The translations under genes and the position numbers were made by a program. From assembly GCF_028765545.1 (NCBI RefSeq), contig NZ_JARACP010000008.1, positions 1 to 64,000 of the forward strand: a stretch of 64,000 nucleotides of DNA, given 5' to 3'. Positions 26,784-36,510 of this stretch are shown piece by piece (the stretch's first letter is position 1; every line of letters starts with the position of its first letter). This stretch comes from Aliivibrio sp. S4MY1. Its GTDB lineage: Bacteria; Pseudomonadota; Gammaproteobacteria; Enterobacterales; Vibrionaceae. Under the pieces are notes generated by a model. The model did not search any database, was not told where the DNA came from, and saw only the letters and a program-made list of their open reading frames with translations.

Positions 26784-28826
26784 TTAACCCACCAAATTAT
26801 CGTATTGTTGTTGATTAGACTTAGTTGGCAAATAAACCGTAAATACCGAGCCTTTTCCAAGTTGCGAGCGAACTTTAATTTCCCCATCCGTTTGGCTGAG
26901 TAAACTCTGAGATACAGAAAGACCAAGCCCAGTACCCTCTCGTTTGGTGGTATAAAATGGGTCAAAGATCCGACTTAATTGCTCTGAAGTCATTCCACTA
27001 CCAAAGTCTTCCACTTCAATAATAGCACCACGTTCTTCGCCTTCTTCACACCATGTACGGCTTCGAATGATCAACTTCCCTTTACTGTTCATGGCATGAA
27101 TACCATTCATCTGTAAATTAACCAATACTTGTAGAAGATGATGGCGATTCACTTCTACTCGTGGTGGCTGTTCAAAGTCAAACTCCACCTCAATATCTCG
27201 CTTATGCGCCCCAGTTCGAACTAAGGTCACACTCTCTTCAATGATAGGGTTAATGTATTGCCAAGTAACTTGATCTTGAATTCCACCTTGTCTGCTATAC
27301 TGCAACAAACTACGCGTGATATTACGAATTCGATCTATCTGCTCCATTATCGCATCAAGCTCTTCTGAGATAACTTCTGCGCCCTCTCCCAACTCATACT
27401 TAATTAATTCTGTATTGCCTAAGATTACTGCGGTTGGGTTATTAATCTCGTGCGCAATACCTGCAGTAAGCTCCCCTAAAGAGGCCAACTTCTCACTCAT
27501 GATTAACTTATCTTGAGCTTGTTTGAGCAACTTAATATATTGCTTTAACTCAATGGTTTTTTCATGCAGACTGGCTGTTCTTGATTCAACTTTTGATTCG
27601 AGTTCTTTTGAGGCTCGTTGAATCTCCAAGTTTCGTTGCTGAAGTTGATCAAGCATGTTGTCAAACTGCTGAGCTAAACTTGCAAGTTCATGATGATTAT
27701 TAAGACCTAAATCACCAATACGAACCTCTTTTCCCATTTGTACTGATTTAACAACATAATGAATTTTTTCTATTGGCTGAAAGAGATCCCTCGCACCTCT
27801 ATGCACAAAAATAGTCGATAATAAAAGAGTAATTAATATTGTTACTCCTGCCTCAACTAAATTTTGTAAATATTGCTTTAACAGTGGCCATTCAAGATAA
27901 CCGGTATAGAGCATTCCGATCACCTTATCATTCATGTCTCTAATTGGTTGATAAGCCGAGATATACCAGTCGTTATATACATAAGCTCTATTAACCCAGC
28001 GATCTCCGTTTTCTATTACGTTGTTTTTTACTTTCGTAGATACCGTCGTTCCGATAGCACGGCCTTGATTAAGTGATTTATTCGCAAAATCATTATGTAA
28101 CGGTACGTTGGTACTAATACGTAAATTATCTAGAAATAACGTTACCGTCCCATAATTATCAGCGGCTAAATCGCCCTCTGGATAAATTAAGTCTCGAATA
28201 CGATCAACTAAAAACGTGCTGTTATTTAAAAGAATACCGCTATCTACAATCCATTCTAAATGGCCATGCTCATTAAAAATAGGAATTAAAGTGCGACTGA
28301 TTAGTCCTCGCTTTTCTATGCTATTGTCTTCTTTATTGACAACATAAGCTTTAGAGGCCAATACAGGTGAAATATTTTTTAAATCATCTTGCTCCATGAC
28401 TTGGAAAAATGTCCGAGAGATCCCTAGCGACAATGCTTTTACAATAGTTGCAGGTAACTGATCAGCATAACTAATAGGATGAAGCGCTATATAATCTGAA
28501 TTATATTTCCCTGCTTGATCCCTTACCCAATTTGTAAAGTCAGAATCTCTCTCTTTTAGTTTAACTTGAAATTGATAAGACTCAACAAAGCCACGAAGTT
28601 CAGCTCCTTGCTCTTTCTGCAAAAAAACAATGCTATTATTGGCGACAGAAAGTTTACTTCCTACATCATTAAGGGCGTTTTTCCACGTATAATGTACCGA
28701 CCAAAACGCGGTAATCACAACAAGCGCTAATAGCGTTAAAAACAATGGGACTGAGTTTAACCACAGTAATCGATACCTCACCATAGTTTGAACACGTCGC
28801 TTCCATAACGACAAAGACAGTATCAT
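26784..28826 (-). CDS. NtrB/DctB-type sensor histidine kinase with periplasmic Cache domain
   Basis: 680 aa. TM1 is at about residues 25-45, a periplasmic region of about 280 residues resembles a single-Cache sensor of the type seen in C4-dicarboxylate and metabolite kinases, TM2 at about 330-350, HAMP to about 405, a coiled coil to about 450, then HisKA with His459 in GIAHEINNP and a HATPase with QMNGIHAM, DFGSGMT and GTGLGLSVSQS. It shares four bases with the response regulator gene (ATGA overlap), so the two form a pair. Given the divergent tup genes, its signal probably reflects tungstate/molybdate availability or a molybdoenzyme substrate, but no ligand can be read. Confidence 0.92.
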   Translation of the reverse strand: MILSLSLWKRRVQTMVRYRLLWLNSVPLFLTLLALVVITAFWSVHYTWKNALNDVGSKLSVANNSIVFLQKEQGAELRGFVESYQFQVKLKERDSDFTNWVRDQAGKYNSDYIALHPISYADQLPATIVKALSLGISRTFFQVMEQDDLKNISPVLASKAYVVNKEDNSIEKRGLISRTLIPIFNEHGHLEWIVDSGILLNNSTFLVDRIRDLIYPEGDLAADNYGTVTLFLDNLRISTNVPLHNDFANKSLNQGRAIGTTVSTKVKNNVIENGDRWVNRAYVYNDWYISAYQPIRDMNDKVIGMLYTGYLEWPLLKQYLQNLVEAGVTILITLLLSTIFVHRGARDLFQPIEKIHYVVKSVQMGKEVRIGDLGLNNHHELASLAQQFDNMLDQLQQRNLEIQRASKELESKVESRTASLHEKTIELKQYIKLLKQAQDKLIMSEKLASLGELTAGIAHEINNPTAVILGNTELIKYELGEGAEVISEELDAIMEQIDRIRNITRSLLQYSRQGGIQDQVTWQYINPIIEESVTLVRTGAHKRDIEVEFDFEQPPRVEVNRHHLLQVLVNLQMNGIHAMNSKGKLIIRSRTWCEEGEERGAIIEVEDFGSGMTSEQLSRIFDPFYTTKREGTGLGLSVSQSLLSQTDGEIKVRSQLGKGSVFTVYLPTKSNQQQYDNLVG

Positions 28827-30244
28827 GCGATTTCTTCACTCCACTCTTTAAATTTTCTTTCTAATGTTTTACGAGCGACACCAAGTTGCCTTGCAGCAGC
28901 AGATTTATTTCCATCATGCAGCTCCACCACCGTGATGATGTGCTTCTTTTCAACTTCTTTTAATGTCCATTGCTCAGGGTATTCATCCATTTCCGGCATG
29001 CACGTACATTCCGTAGGCTCTTTATCTAAGCTTTGTTCTTGGTTAGATGATTGTTGCTGCAATGGCACATCACCTTGAAGACTAACCCAATGTTCTACTG
29101 GCGGTTTACCCAGTAAGATACAACGCTCAATCATATTTTTCAGCTCACGGATATTACCGGGCCAATCATACTGAGCCATAGCAACGATATCTTCGTGGGC
29201 CCAATGAATCGGTTTTAATCCCATTTCTTTTGCTATCATGTGTGAAAAATGTTCTGTTAAACAGGCCAAGTCCGCTTTACGTTCACGCAAGGCTGGCAGT
29301 GAAACGGTAAGAACATTTAAACGATAAAAAAGATCTTTTCTGAAATTACCTTTTTCTACTTCTTCAAGTAGATTACGGTTGGTTGCTGCTACAATACGAA
29401 CATCAACTGGAATTTCTTTTTCAGAACCTACTGGTCGAATGGCTTTTTGCTCTAAAGCACGTAAAAGAGATGATTGCATTCCTATTGGCATTTCTCCAAT
29501 TTCATCTAAAAATAGAGTTCCACCATTAGCAACTCGAAATAGCCCTTCACGCCCTTTTTTAGCTCCTGTAAACGCCCCTGACGTATGACCAAATAATTCA
29601 CTTTCAAGAAGATCAGGCGCAATAGCACCACAGTTAAGAGGGACAAACGGACCGTTACGGTGACTTAATTGGTGTAAACCACGAGCCACAAGCTCTTTAC
29701 CTGTACCTGATTCACCTTCAATAAGAACTGCTGCAGTTGATGGTGCAAGTTGAGCAACCATCTGTTTTAGCTCTATGGTTTTTTCTGCATTACCGATCAT
29801 CTCAATTGGGTTATTTTTTTCCACTTCTCGTTGCAGTGCAAAATTAGTGCGTTCAACTAAACGACGATCCATACAACGCTTCACCGCTTGCAGCATATTT
29901 TCGAGGTTAAACGGTTTTAAAATAAAATCAGCAGCACCTAAACGTAACGCCTGAATTGCAGTATCTAATTCTGCGTATCCGGTCATAAATATGACGTCGT
30001 AGTTTCGAGAGTCAGAAGCTATGCTCTCTTGCCATTCTAATCCAGTTTGGCCCGGTAAGTTAATATCAAGAATAATCAAATCAAGATGGTGAGATTGACG
30101 AATAGCTTCTGCATCTTCAATGGTTCCTACAGTATGAACCTGTCCAAATTGTTTGCTTAATGCTTTTTTTAGTATCGTCTGCATACCTACTTCATCATCA
30201 ACAACAAGTACTGAAAATGCATTCCAATCTAATTTCGAGACCAT
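28823..30244 (-). CDS. NtrC-family sigma-54-dependent response regulator
   Basis: 473 aa. Receiver domain at residues 10-125 with Asp60 in LIILDINLPG; AAA+ domain at about 150-380 with Walker A GESGTGKE, the sigma-54 contact loop GAFTGA and Walker B GGTLFLDEIGE; C-terminal Fis-type helix-turn-helix NKSAAARQLGVARKTLERK. All parts needed to open a sigma-54 promoter are intact. It is the first gene of its operon (AGGAAG before ATG) and is divergent from tupA. The 281-base region between them holds a sigma-54 promoter for tupA and three dyads that are likely its binding sites. Confidence 0.95.
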   Translation of the reverse strand: MVSKLDWNAFSVLVVDDEVGMQTILKKALSKQFGQVHTVGTIEDAEAIRQSHHLDLIILDINLPGQTGLEWQESIASDSRNYDVIFMTGYAELDTAIQALRLGAADFILKPFNLENMLQAVKRCMDRRLVERTNFALQREVEKNNPIEMIGNAEKTIELKQMVAQLAPSTAAVLIEGESGTGKELVARGLHQLSHRNGPFVPLNCGAIAPDLLESELFGHTSGAFTGAKKGREGLFRVANGGTLFLDEIGEMPIGMQSSLLRALEQKAIRPVGSEKEIPVDVRIVAATNRNLLEEVEKGNFRKDLFYRLNVLTVSLPALRERKADLACLTEHFSHMIAKEMGLKPIHWAHEDIVAMAQYDWPGNIRELKNMIERCILLGKPPVEHWVSLQGDVPLQQQSSNQEQSLDKEPTECTCMPEMDEYPEQWTLKEVEKKHIITVVELHDGNKSAAARQLGVARKTLERKFKEWSEEIA

Positions 30245-30282
30245 AGAGCTTCCTAATTTATACGCTTCAAAGAGATATGTGG

Positions 30283-30350
30283 GTCAAAATGTCCTAATTA
30301 TTCTACCCTGTATTCTACAAAATGTATCCTTTCATATGAGACATTTTGTC
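30283..30350. promoter_or_regulatory. Three RACA-N3-TGTY dyads, candidate enhancer (UAS) sites
   Basis: GTCAAAATGTC (30283-30293), TACAAAATGTA (30316-30326) and GACATTTTGTC (30340-30350) share one 11-base dyad; the second and third are perfect palindromes in their arms and the first has one mismatch. Their centres are about 180, 148 and 124 bases upstream of the predicted tupA transcription start, the usual range for bacterial enhancer-binding proteins. They also lie 39-106 bases before the regulator's own start, so autoregulation is possible. Confidence 0.6.
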
Positions 30351-30442
30351 CTAGTCACATTTTTTGTAGGGCTTTTATGCCAGAATACCCATCAATCGCT
30401 TAAATATCATTAAGTTAAAGATGATACTATCAATATTATTTC

Positions 30443-30458
30443 TGGCATAGTGATTGCT
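30443..30458 (+). promoter_or_regulatory. Sigma-54 promoter of the tup-mob-moe operon
   Basis: TGGCATAGTGATTGCT matches TGGCAC-N5-TTGCW with a single change (T for C at the sixth base). The invariant GG (30444-30445) and GC (30456-30457) have the required 12-base offset. The predicted start is near 30469, leaving a leader of about 57 bases before tupA. Confidence 0.75.
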
Positions 30459-30525
30459 TTAATGGCGATGAGTCTATTCATTTATTGCACTTGCAGTAAT
30501 TTTAATAACACTACATGGATATAAC

Positions 30526-31347
30526 ATGAACAATAAAATCAGTACGTTTACAGTAATGGCTACACTGGCTCTTGGTTCTTTTTCTGCAACGAACGTATAT
30601 GCAGATGATGCTAGTATCGTTCGTCTTGCAACGACAACAAGTACTTACCACTCTGGTTTACTTGATTACCTATTGCCTGAATTTAAAAAAGATTCTGGCT
30701 ACGAAGTTCAAGTATTGGCAGCAGGCACAGGTAAAGCGCTAAAAATGGGCGAAAACGGTGATGTTGATTTAGTAATGACTCACGCTCCTAAAGCTGAAGC
30801 AAGCTTTGTTGAAAAAGGCTATGGCGTTGATCCCAAAGCATTAATGTATAACGATTTTGTTCTAGTTGGCCCTAAAGCTGATCCTGCACACATCCACGAT
30901 ATGAAAGACGTGACTGCGGCATTCAAGAAAATGGCTGAATCAGACGTTACTTTCGTTTCTCGCGGTGACGACTCAGGCACAAACAAAAAAGAATTGATTT
31001 TATGGTCTCAAGCTAAGATTGAACCAAACTTTGGCGGTTATAAAGCAGTAGGTCAAGGCATGGGCCCAACATTAAATATGACCTCTGAGCTACAAGCTTA
31101 CACATTAACAGACCGCGGTACTTGGCTAGCTTACCAAAACAAACTTGATCTTGAGATCATGGTTGAAGGCGATAAGCGTCTATTTAATCCTTACCAAGTT
31201 ATTCTAATTAACCCTGAGCGTTACAAAAATCTAAATACGAAAGGTGCGCAAGCATTTAGCGATTGGTTAGTAAGTGACAAAGGCCAAGCAATGATCGATA
31301 GCTTTACTCTTAATGGTAAAAAACTGTTCACTGCGGACGCTAAATAA
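30526..31347 (+). CDS. tupA: Tungstate/molybdate ABC transporter substrate-binding protein
   Basis: 273 aa periplasmic protein. The signal peptide is cleaved near NVYADD (about residue 26). The oxyanion-binding TTTS motif conserved in TupA proteins follows directly (RLATTTSTYHSGLLDYLLPE), and FVSRGDDSGTNKKE is the second TupA-type ligand loop. TupA proteins bind tungstate very tightly and some also bind molybdate. It is the first gene of tupABC-mobA-mobB/moeA, transcribed from the sigma-54 promoter 68 bases upstream. The presence of Mob and Moe genes in the same operon suggests that the anion ends in the pterin cofactor. Confidence 0.92.
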   Translation: MNNKISTFTVMATLALGSFSATNVYADDASIVRLATTTSTYHSGLLDYLLPEFKKDSGYEVQVLAAGTGKALKMGENGDVDLVMTHAPKAEASFVEKGYGVDPKALMYNDFVLVGPKADPAHIHDMKDVTAAFKKMAESDVTFVSRGDDSGTNKKELILWSQAKIEPNFGGYKAVGQGMGPTLNMTSELQAYTLTDRGTWLAYQNKLDLEIMVEGDKRLFNPYQVILINPERYKNLNTKGAQAFSDWLVSDKGQAMIDSFTLNGKKLFTADAK

Positions 31348-31350
31348 TCC

Positions 31351-32049
31351 ATGACTATCTTAGCCACCTCTCACGAAGCCATTCAATTACTGTTTAGCGG
31401 TGATGCTGCATTATGGAGCATCGTTGGTGTTTCATTCTCTGTCTCACTATTTGCAATGGCGGTTGTGTTATTGCCAGCACTCTTGTTGGCGTTTGCGCTT
31501 GCGTATGGCTCGTTTCCTGGGCGGTGGCTACTGCTCTCTATTATTAACACGTTACAATCTGTACCTACTGTTGTAATTGGCTTATTGCTATACATGGTTC
31601 TTTCTCGATCTGGGCCTCTTGGCGATTGGCAACTACTTTTTACTCAAGAAGCGATGATCATCGGTCAAATGTTCATCTGTTTTCCTATCATGGTTGCCAT
31701 GATGCACGGCGCATTTCAACACAGTGACCGACGTGTATGGGAAACCGCATTTACCCTCGGCGCTTCATTACCACGTGCTTTTGGTAGTTTAATTTGGGAA
31801 ACGCGATTCCCTATCCTAGCAGCCGTTATTGCTGGGTTTTCTCGAATTATTACTGAAGTCGGCTGCTCTATGATGGTCGGCGGTAACATCTTTAATGCAA
31901 CACGAAACATTCCAACCGCAATTGCTATGGAAAGCCAAAAAGGTGCGTTTGCTCAAGGGGTTGCCCTTGGTATGGTGCTATTAATTTTAGCTTTGGTATT
32001 AAATTTTTTACTCTCTATCACTCGTGGTAAAGGGTATTTACGTACTTAG
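31351..32049 (+). CDS. tupB: Tungstate/molybdate ABC transporter permease
   Basis: 232 aa with about six membrane segments and the BPD_transp_1 EAA-like loop (ETAFTLGASLPRAFGSLIWE) that docks the ATPase. The segments SVPTVVIGLLLYMVLSRSGP and SRIITEVGCSMMVGGN are typical of TupB. Its ATG lies only three bases past the tupA stop, so translation is coupled. It should form a homodimeric channel with two TupC subunits. Confidence 0.92.
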   Translation: MTILATSHEAIQLLFSGDAALWSIVGVSFSVSLFAMAVVLLPALLLAFALAYGSFPGRWLLLSIINTLQSVPTVVIGLLLYMVLSRSGPLGDWQLLFTQEAMIIGQMFICFPIMVAMMHGAFQHSDRRVWETAFTLGASLPRAFGSLIWETRFPILAAVIAGFSRIITEVGCSMMVGGNIFNATRNIPTAIAMESQKGAFAQGVALGMVLLILALVLNFLLSITRGKGYLRT

Positions 32050-32061
32050 TAGGCATAAAAA

Positions 32062-32769
32062 ATGACAATAAGAATTACTGCCGATAATCTATCGATGCGA
32101 TTTAATGATCGTGTGCTTTTCCATATCCCACATTTATCATTAGGACCAAAAGAGTCTGTCTATTTACGTGGCGCTAATGGTGTAGGTAAAACAACACTAC
32201 TTAAGATTTTATCTGGATTACAAAACCCAACGACTGGCAAGCTTAATCTTAATCAACCCCATTGGACTGCACGCTTATTTGGTCGCTCAGGCAATAACCA
32301 AATCGTGTACCTTCATCAAAACCCATTTTTATTTGATGGTACCGTTTTCGATAATGTTATTTATGGCATGAAATACACCACCATGAATAAACTTGAAAAA
32401 CGCAATATGGTGATCAATGCGCTACGCATGGTTGGTCTTGAAACCTTAGCTGACGAACATATTTCTGTTTTATCTGGTGGTGAAAAACAACGTGTCGCTA
32501 TGGCACGAGCTTGGGTGCTAAAACCTTCTATACTGCTAATGGACGAGCCGAGTGCTAGTGTTGACCAAGAATCCATCGATTTATTGGTTATTATGGCGAA
32601 AGATCTCCTTGAACGTGGCTCTAGCATTGTCGTCACTAGTCACCAAACCAACGCATTAACTGAAATTTGTCATCGTCAATGGACCATTTCAGACGCAAAG
32701 CTGATAGAATCAACCCCATTAAAAGTGATCGTTAGCAAGGATAAATATGCTCCAGCCAAAGCAAACTAG
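32062..32769 (+). CDS. tupC: Tungstate/molybdate ABC transporter ATP-binding protein
   Basis: 235 aa. Walker A is [12 protein letters not shown], the signature is [14 protein letters not shown], Walker B is [12 protein letters not shown] and the H-loop is VVTSHQ. There is no C-terminal TOBE/MOP domain, unlike ModC, so direct feedback by bound oxyanion is not expected here. The 3' end overlaps mobA by 23 bases. Cytosolic face of the TupB channel. Confidence 0.92.
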   Translation: MTIRITADNLSMRFNDRVLFHIPHLSLGPKESVYLRGANGVGKTTLLKILSGLQNPTTGKLNLNQPHWTARLFGRSGNNQIVYLHQNPFLFDGTVFDNVIYGMKYTTMNKLEKRNMVINALRMVGLETLADEHISVLSGGEKQRVAMARAWVLKPSILLMDEPSASVDQESIDLLVIMAKDLLERGSSIVVTSHQTNALTEICHRQWTISDAKLIESTPLKVIVSKDKYAPAKAN

Positions 32770-33331
32770 TTGGGTAATTTTAGCGGGTGGACAAGCTCGT
32801 CGTATGGGCGGTAAAGATAAAGGGTTTGTTCTATTTCAAGATAAACCGTTAATTGAGCACGCTTTAGATACATTAACACCTCAAACTGACCAGATTGCCA
32901 TCAATGCTAACCGCAGCACTGAAGAATATTCACGTTACGCGGTCACCTTTCCAGATCAGTTTAGTGAATACCCAGGTCCATTGGCAGGAATGCATTCTGG
33001 CCTAATAAATATGAACTCTGACTGGGTTGGATTTATTCCTTGTGATTCCCCTAACCTTCCGAGCAATTTGGTTTCATTGCTTTGCGATGCGGTAAAAGAA
33101 AACACTGATATTGTTGTTGCTCACGATGGTGAGTACATGCAACCTGTCGTCACTTTAATGCACAAACGCATTATTCCTAAAATTGATGCCTTCTTAGCGC
33201 GCGGTGACAGAAAAATCATCCTATTATACAAAGAGTGTAATACTGTATTTGCTGATTTCTCTGACTACCCTAATGCTTTTATCAATTTGAATAGCCCTCA
33301 AGAACTCGAACAATTTGGATCTTTATTATGA
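32747..33331 (+). CDS. mobA: Molybdenum cofactor guanylyltransferase
   Basis: 194 aa. It links GMP to molybdopterin to form the guanine dinucleotide cofactor used by DMSO reductase-family enzymes. The GTP-binding motif [18 protein letters not shown] and the second motif [15 protein letters not shown] are intact, with CDSPNLP as the Mg-binding region. Its start lies inside tupC, with AAGGAT as the binding site, and its stop overlaps the next gene by four bases. Transport and cofactor maturation are thus translationally linked. Confidence 0.95.
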   Translation: MLQPKQTSWVILAGGQARRMGGKDKGFVLFQDKPLIEHALDTLTPQTDQIAINANRSTEEYSRYAVTFPDQFSEYPGPLAGMHSGLINMNSDWVGFIPCDSPNLPSNLVSLLCDAVKENTDIVVAHDGEYMQPVVTLMHKRIIPKIDAFLARGDRKIILLYKECNTVFADFSDYPNAFINLNSPQELEQFGSLL

Positions 33332-35109
33332 GCTTAACGACTGCGTCTATCCCTTTATTGGGTTTTGCTGCTTATAGCGGCACAGGTAAAACGACATTAT
33401 TAGAAAAGCTATTACCAAAACTGACTGATATGGGACTAAAAGTCGCAGTCATTAAACACGCTCATCATAATTTTGATATCGACCAAGAAGGTAAAGACAG
33501 CTACCGCTTACGTAAAGCGGGTGCAAGCCAAATGTTGATTAGCTCTCGTTTTCGTAATGCGTTGATTACTGAAACGCCTGATGAAGAAACGACCTGTCAA
33601 CAACTCATCAATAAGTTAGATCAAACTGAACTTGATTTGATTCTTATTGAAGGCTTTAAACAGCTGCCATACACCAAGATTGAATTGCATCGTGATGAAA
33701 TAGGCAAGCCTTGGATTTTCCCAGAAGATAACAACATTATTGCGATTGCCTCTGATTCCAAAGCTGAATCAGAACTACCGCAAATGGATATCAATGATAC
33801 AGATGCTATCACTGCGTTCATTGTTGACTACGTAAAACAGCATCAGCATAAACAACAAAGTGATTTATCAGCTAATTGTGATGAATTATCTCCTGCGTTT
33901 TTATCTGTTAGCCAGGGAAGAGCTAAGATTTTAGAAGCAATCACTCCTCTAAATTCACAAAGTGACGTGTCTTTAGTTGAGTCGATTAATGCATTAGCTG
34001 CTCAAGATATTTTATCGCCGATTAATGTTCCTCAACATAACAATTCAGCAATGGATGGCTATGTGATTTGTGGTGATGATTTAGAGCGTGAAAACTATAC
34101 GGTCGTTGCCGAAATCATGGCAGGTCACAGCTATGATCGCTCTCTTCAACACGGTGAAGCCGCAAAAATCATGACGGGTGCACCAGTGCCTGAAAATGGC
34201 AATACCGTGATCATGCGTGAACAAGCGATTCAAGAAGGTGACCAAGTACGTTTCGATGCGGGTAAGTCAGGCATTCGTAAAGGGCAAAACGTTCGTCTAG
34301 CTGGTGAAGACCTTGCTATAAACCAAACCTGTGTAGCAAAAGGTTCACGCATTACCGCGCCTGAAGTGGGCATGCTTGCGTCTTTAGGTATTGCTTCTGT
34401 CCCTGTTATCGCGAAAATAAAAGTCGCTATTTTTTCGACTGGTGATGAAGTTCAAGCGCCGGGTGAAGCACAAAAAGCCAACTCTATTTACGACTCTAAC
34501 CGCTTTACGCTGACTGCGTTATTACAGAAAATCGGTTGCGAAGTGATTGATTTTGGTATCATTGAAGACAGTGAAGCCGCTTTAGAATCAACGCTTTCTC
34601 AGGCATCACAACAAGCAGATATGATTTTATCTTCTGGTGGTGTGTCGGTTGGTGATGCGGACTACATCAAAACGATTTTAGACAAACTAGGCAATATTAA
34701 TTTCTGGCGTATCAATATGCGTCCGGGGCGCCCTCTTGCCTTTGGTCATATTGGTGATACTCCGTTCTTTGGTTTACCGGGTAACCCTGTTGCGGTAATG
34801 GTGGCGTTCTTACAGTTTGTTGAGCCTGCACTTCGTAAACTTCAAGGCGAAGATAACTGGAAACCTGAGACTTTTACGGCAATTGCTAAAGAGTTTATTC
34901 GTTCTCGCACTGGCCGAACTGAATACAGCCGTGGTATTTACTCGATTAACCAAAATGGTCAAATGGAAGTGGTAACCACAGGTAAGCAAGGATCGGGCAT
35001 CTTACGTTCAATGAGCGAAGCCAACTGCTTAATTGAGGTGCAATCTGAGGTTGAGTCGGTGGCTATTGGCCAGAAAGTGACGATTATTCCGTTAAACTCA
35101 CGGGTATAA
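33328..35109 (+). CDS. MobB-MoeA fusion: Moco guanine-dinucleotide adaptor plus molybdopterin molybdenumtransferase
   Basis: 593 aa. Residues 1-170 are MobB: GTPase P-loop [27 protein letters not shown], and [10 protein letters not shown] linker at about 170-185 leads to a full-length MoeA (about 185-593) with NNSAMDGY, the metal-insertion region [25 protein letters not shown] and [14 protein letters not shown]. The fusion joins the step that inserts the oxyanion into adenylylated molybdopterin to the adaptor that assists MobA. The two proteins are separate in E. coli. The four-base ATGA overlap with mobA indicates coupling. This is the last gene of the operon; a terminator follows. Confidence 0.93.
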   Translation: MSLTTASIPLLGFAAYSGTGKTTLLEKLLPKLTDMGLKVAVIKHAHHNFDIDQEGKDSYRLRKAGASQMLISSRFRNALITETPDEETTCQQLINKLDQTELDLILIEGFKQLPYTKIELHRDEIGKPWIFPEDNNIIAIASDSKAESELPQMDINDTDAITAFIVDYVKQHQHKQQSDLSANCDELSPAFLSVSQGRAKILEAITPLNSQSDVSLVESINALAAQDILSPINVPQHNNSAMDGYVICGDDLERENYTVVAEIMAGHSYDRSLQHGEAAKIMTGAPVPENGNTVIMREQAIQEGDQVRFDAGKSGIRKGQNVRLAGEDLAINQTCVAKGSRITAPEVGMLASLGIASVPVIAKIKVAIFSTGDEVQAPGEAQKANSIYDSNRFTLTALLQKIGCEVIDFGIIEDSEAALESTLSQASQQADMILSSGGVSVGDADYIKTILDKLGNINFWRINMRPGRPLAFGHIGDTPFFGLPGNPVAVMVAFLQFVEPALRKLQGEDNWKPETFTAIAKEFIRSRTGRTEYSRGIYSINQNGQMEVVTTGKQGSGILRSMSEANCLIEVQSEVESVAIGQKVTIIPLNSRV

Positions 35110-35142
35110 CACTTTGTATATTTCTTAAACAATATCGAATCT

Positions 35143-35168
35143 AGCCTCACGTTTGTGGGGCTTTTTTA
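35143..35168 (+). terminator. Rho-independent terminator of the tup-mob-moe operon
   Basis: AGCCTCAC, loop GTTT, GTGGGGCT pairs along eight positions with one G-T wobble and is followed by TTTTTATC. It lies 34 bases past the stop. Confidence 0.85.
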
Positions 35169-35350
35169 TCATTCTATTTCTTATCTTTTCTGACTTCAGT
35201 CTCGTTTTTGCTTTTTTCTAAAACAATCAAAAGAGAAGCTTATATATTTTCAAGAGCAATCCTTCATTATCCCAATGCAATTAAATAATTTAATCAATAA
35301 GAATGAGCCAGTAATTACCAAAATTATTATTTCAAAGCTGCGAGGACATT

Positions 35351-36400
35351 ATGACTAAGCCATTAATACCACAATCAAACGTATTACTAGACAGTATTCG
35401 AGATGTATTAAACCGCAGCCATAAACACGCTGCTCAAGCTGTTAATTCAACGATGGTTCAAACATATTGGCGGATAGGACACTTGATCGTTGAAGATGAA
35501 CAACAAGGACAAAGCCGAGCTGAATACGGCAAAGGGACTCTAAAAGCATTATCACTTTCTTTAACTAAAGAGTTTGGAAAAGGATTTGATGTTCGTAACC
35601 TACGTAATATGCGAAGTTTTTATCAGACGTTTCCAATTCGGAACGCAGTGCGTACCGAATTGAGTTGGACTCATTACCGTATCCTTATTCGCATCGAAAA
35701 CAATAAAGCTCGTCAATGGTATATGCAAGAATCTATTGAGCAATCTTGGTCTGCTCGAGCCCTAGAACGTCAAATTGGTACTCTCTATTATGAACGCTTA
35801 TTGGCTAGCCAAGCTGATAATAAAGCGATTAAACCTGTTTTAAATGAAGCAAAGCAACACACTGATGCTCTTGCTGTATCAGCAAAAAACTACCTACGAG
35901 ATCCTTACATTTTTGATTTTCTTGGTTTACCGACCGACTCTCTTCAAGAAAATGAACTAGAGCAAGGGCTCATTGATAATCTCAAAAAATTTCTACTTGA
36001 ATTAGGAAAAGGTTTTGCTTTTGTTGAACGTCAACAACGCATTACAACAGATGATGGTGACTATTACATCGACCTCGTCTTCTATAATTTTCATCTAAAA
36101 TGCTTTTTACTGATTGATCTAAAAATGCATAAATTGACTCATCAGGATGTAGGTCAGATGGATATGTATGTAAGAATGTATGAAGAAAAAAAGCGACGCA
36201 GTGATGACAACCCTACTATTGGCTTAATACTGTGTACTGAAAACAATAAAACGGTAGCAAAATATTCAGTCCTCAATGAGAGTGAACAACTCTTCGCTTC
36301 TAAATATATAACAGAACTACCAACTGAAGAAGAGTTACGCCAACAGTTAGAAAAGGATCGTCGACTAATCCTCGAACAGCAAGGAAAGTATGAATACTGA
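35351..36400 (+). CDS. DUF1016 (YhcG-type) PDDEXK nuclease protein
   Basis: 349 aa cytosolic protein, ATG with GAGGAC upstream. The DUF1016 N-terminal region (about residues 10-160) contains VQTYWRIGHLIVE and FSVRNLRNMR-like text (here FDVRNLRNMRSFYQTF). The C-terminal PDDEXK domain (about 185-335) shows DDGDYYIDLVFYN with the active-site Asp and LLIDLKMHK with the [D/E]xK. The family is common next to restriction systems and mobile elements and is suspected of acting in DNA defence or repair. Here it stands alone between the molybdenum operon and a SEC-C gene, with no methylase or partner, so its role is open. Confidence 0.88.
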   Translation: MTKPLIPQSNVLLDSIRDVLNRSHKHAAQAVNSTMVQTYWRIGHLIVEDEQQGQSRAEYGKGTLKALSLSLTKEFGKGFDVRNLRNMRSFYQTFPIRNAVRTELSWTHYRILIRIENNKARQWYMQESIEQSWSARALERQIGTLYYERLLASQADNKAIKPVLNEAKQHTDALAVSAKNYLRDPYIFDFLGLPTDSLQENELEQGLIDNLKKFLLELGKGFAFVERQQRITTDDGDYYIDLVFYNFHLKCFLLIDLKMHKLTHQDVGQMDMYVRMYEEKKRRSDDNPTIGLILCTENNKTVAKYSVLNESEQLFASKYITELPTEEELRQQLEKDRRLILEQQGKYEY

Positions 36401-36510
36401 CACCAGACTCTGTCTTAATTATATTTAGAGCTTTATTCTAGTTTATTGCTAGGCACTTTGATGGTATAAAGTGCCTAAAATACTGTGTTCAAAAATTATA
36501 AGGCTCCAAG

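Noticed and set aside
30354-30368. A fourth enhancer dyad before tupA
   Set aside because: TCACATTTTTTGTA has a five-base spacer and mismatched arms, unlike the other three.
35351-36400. Defence island around the YhcG-type nuclease
   Set aside because: Neighbours are molybdenum cofactor genes, a SEC-C protein and nagK; no methylase, toxin or recombinase.
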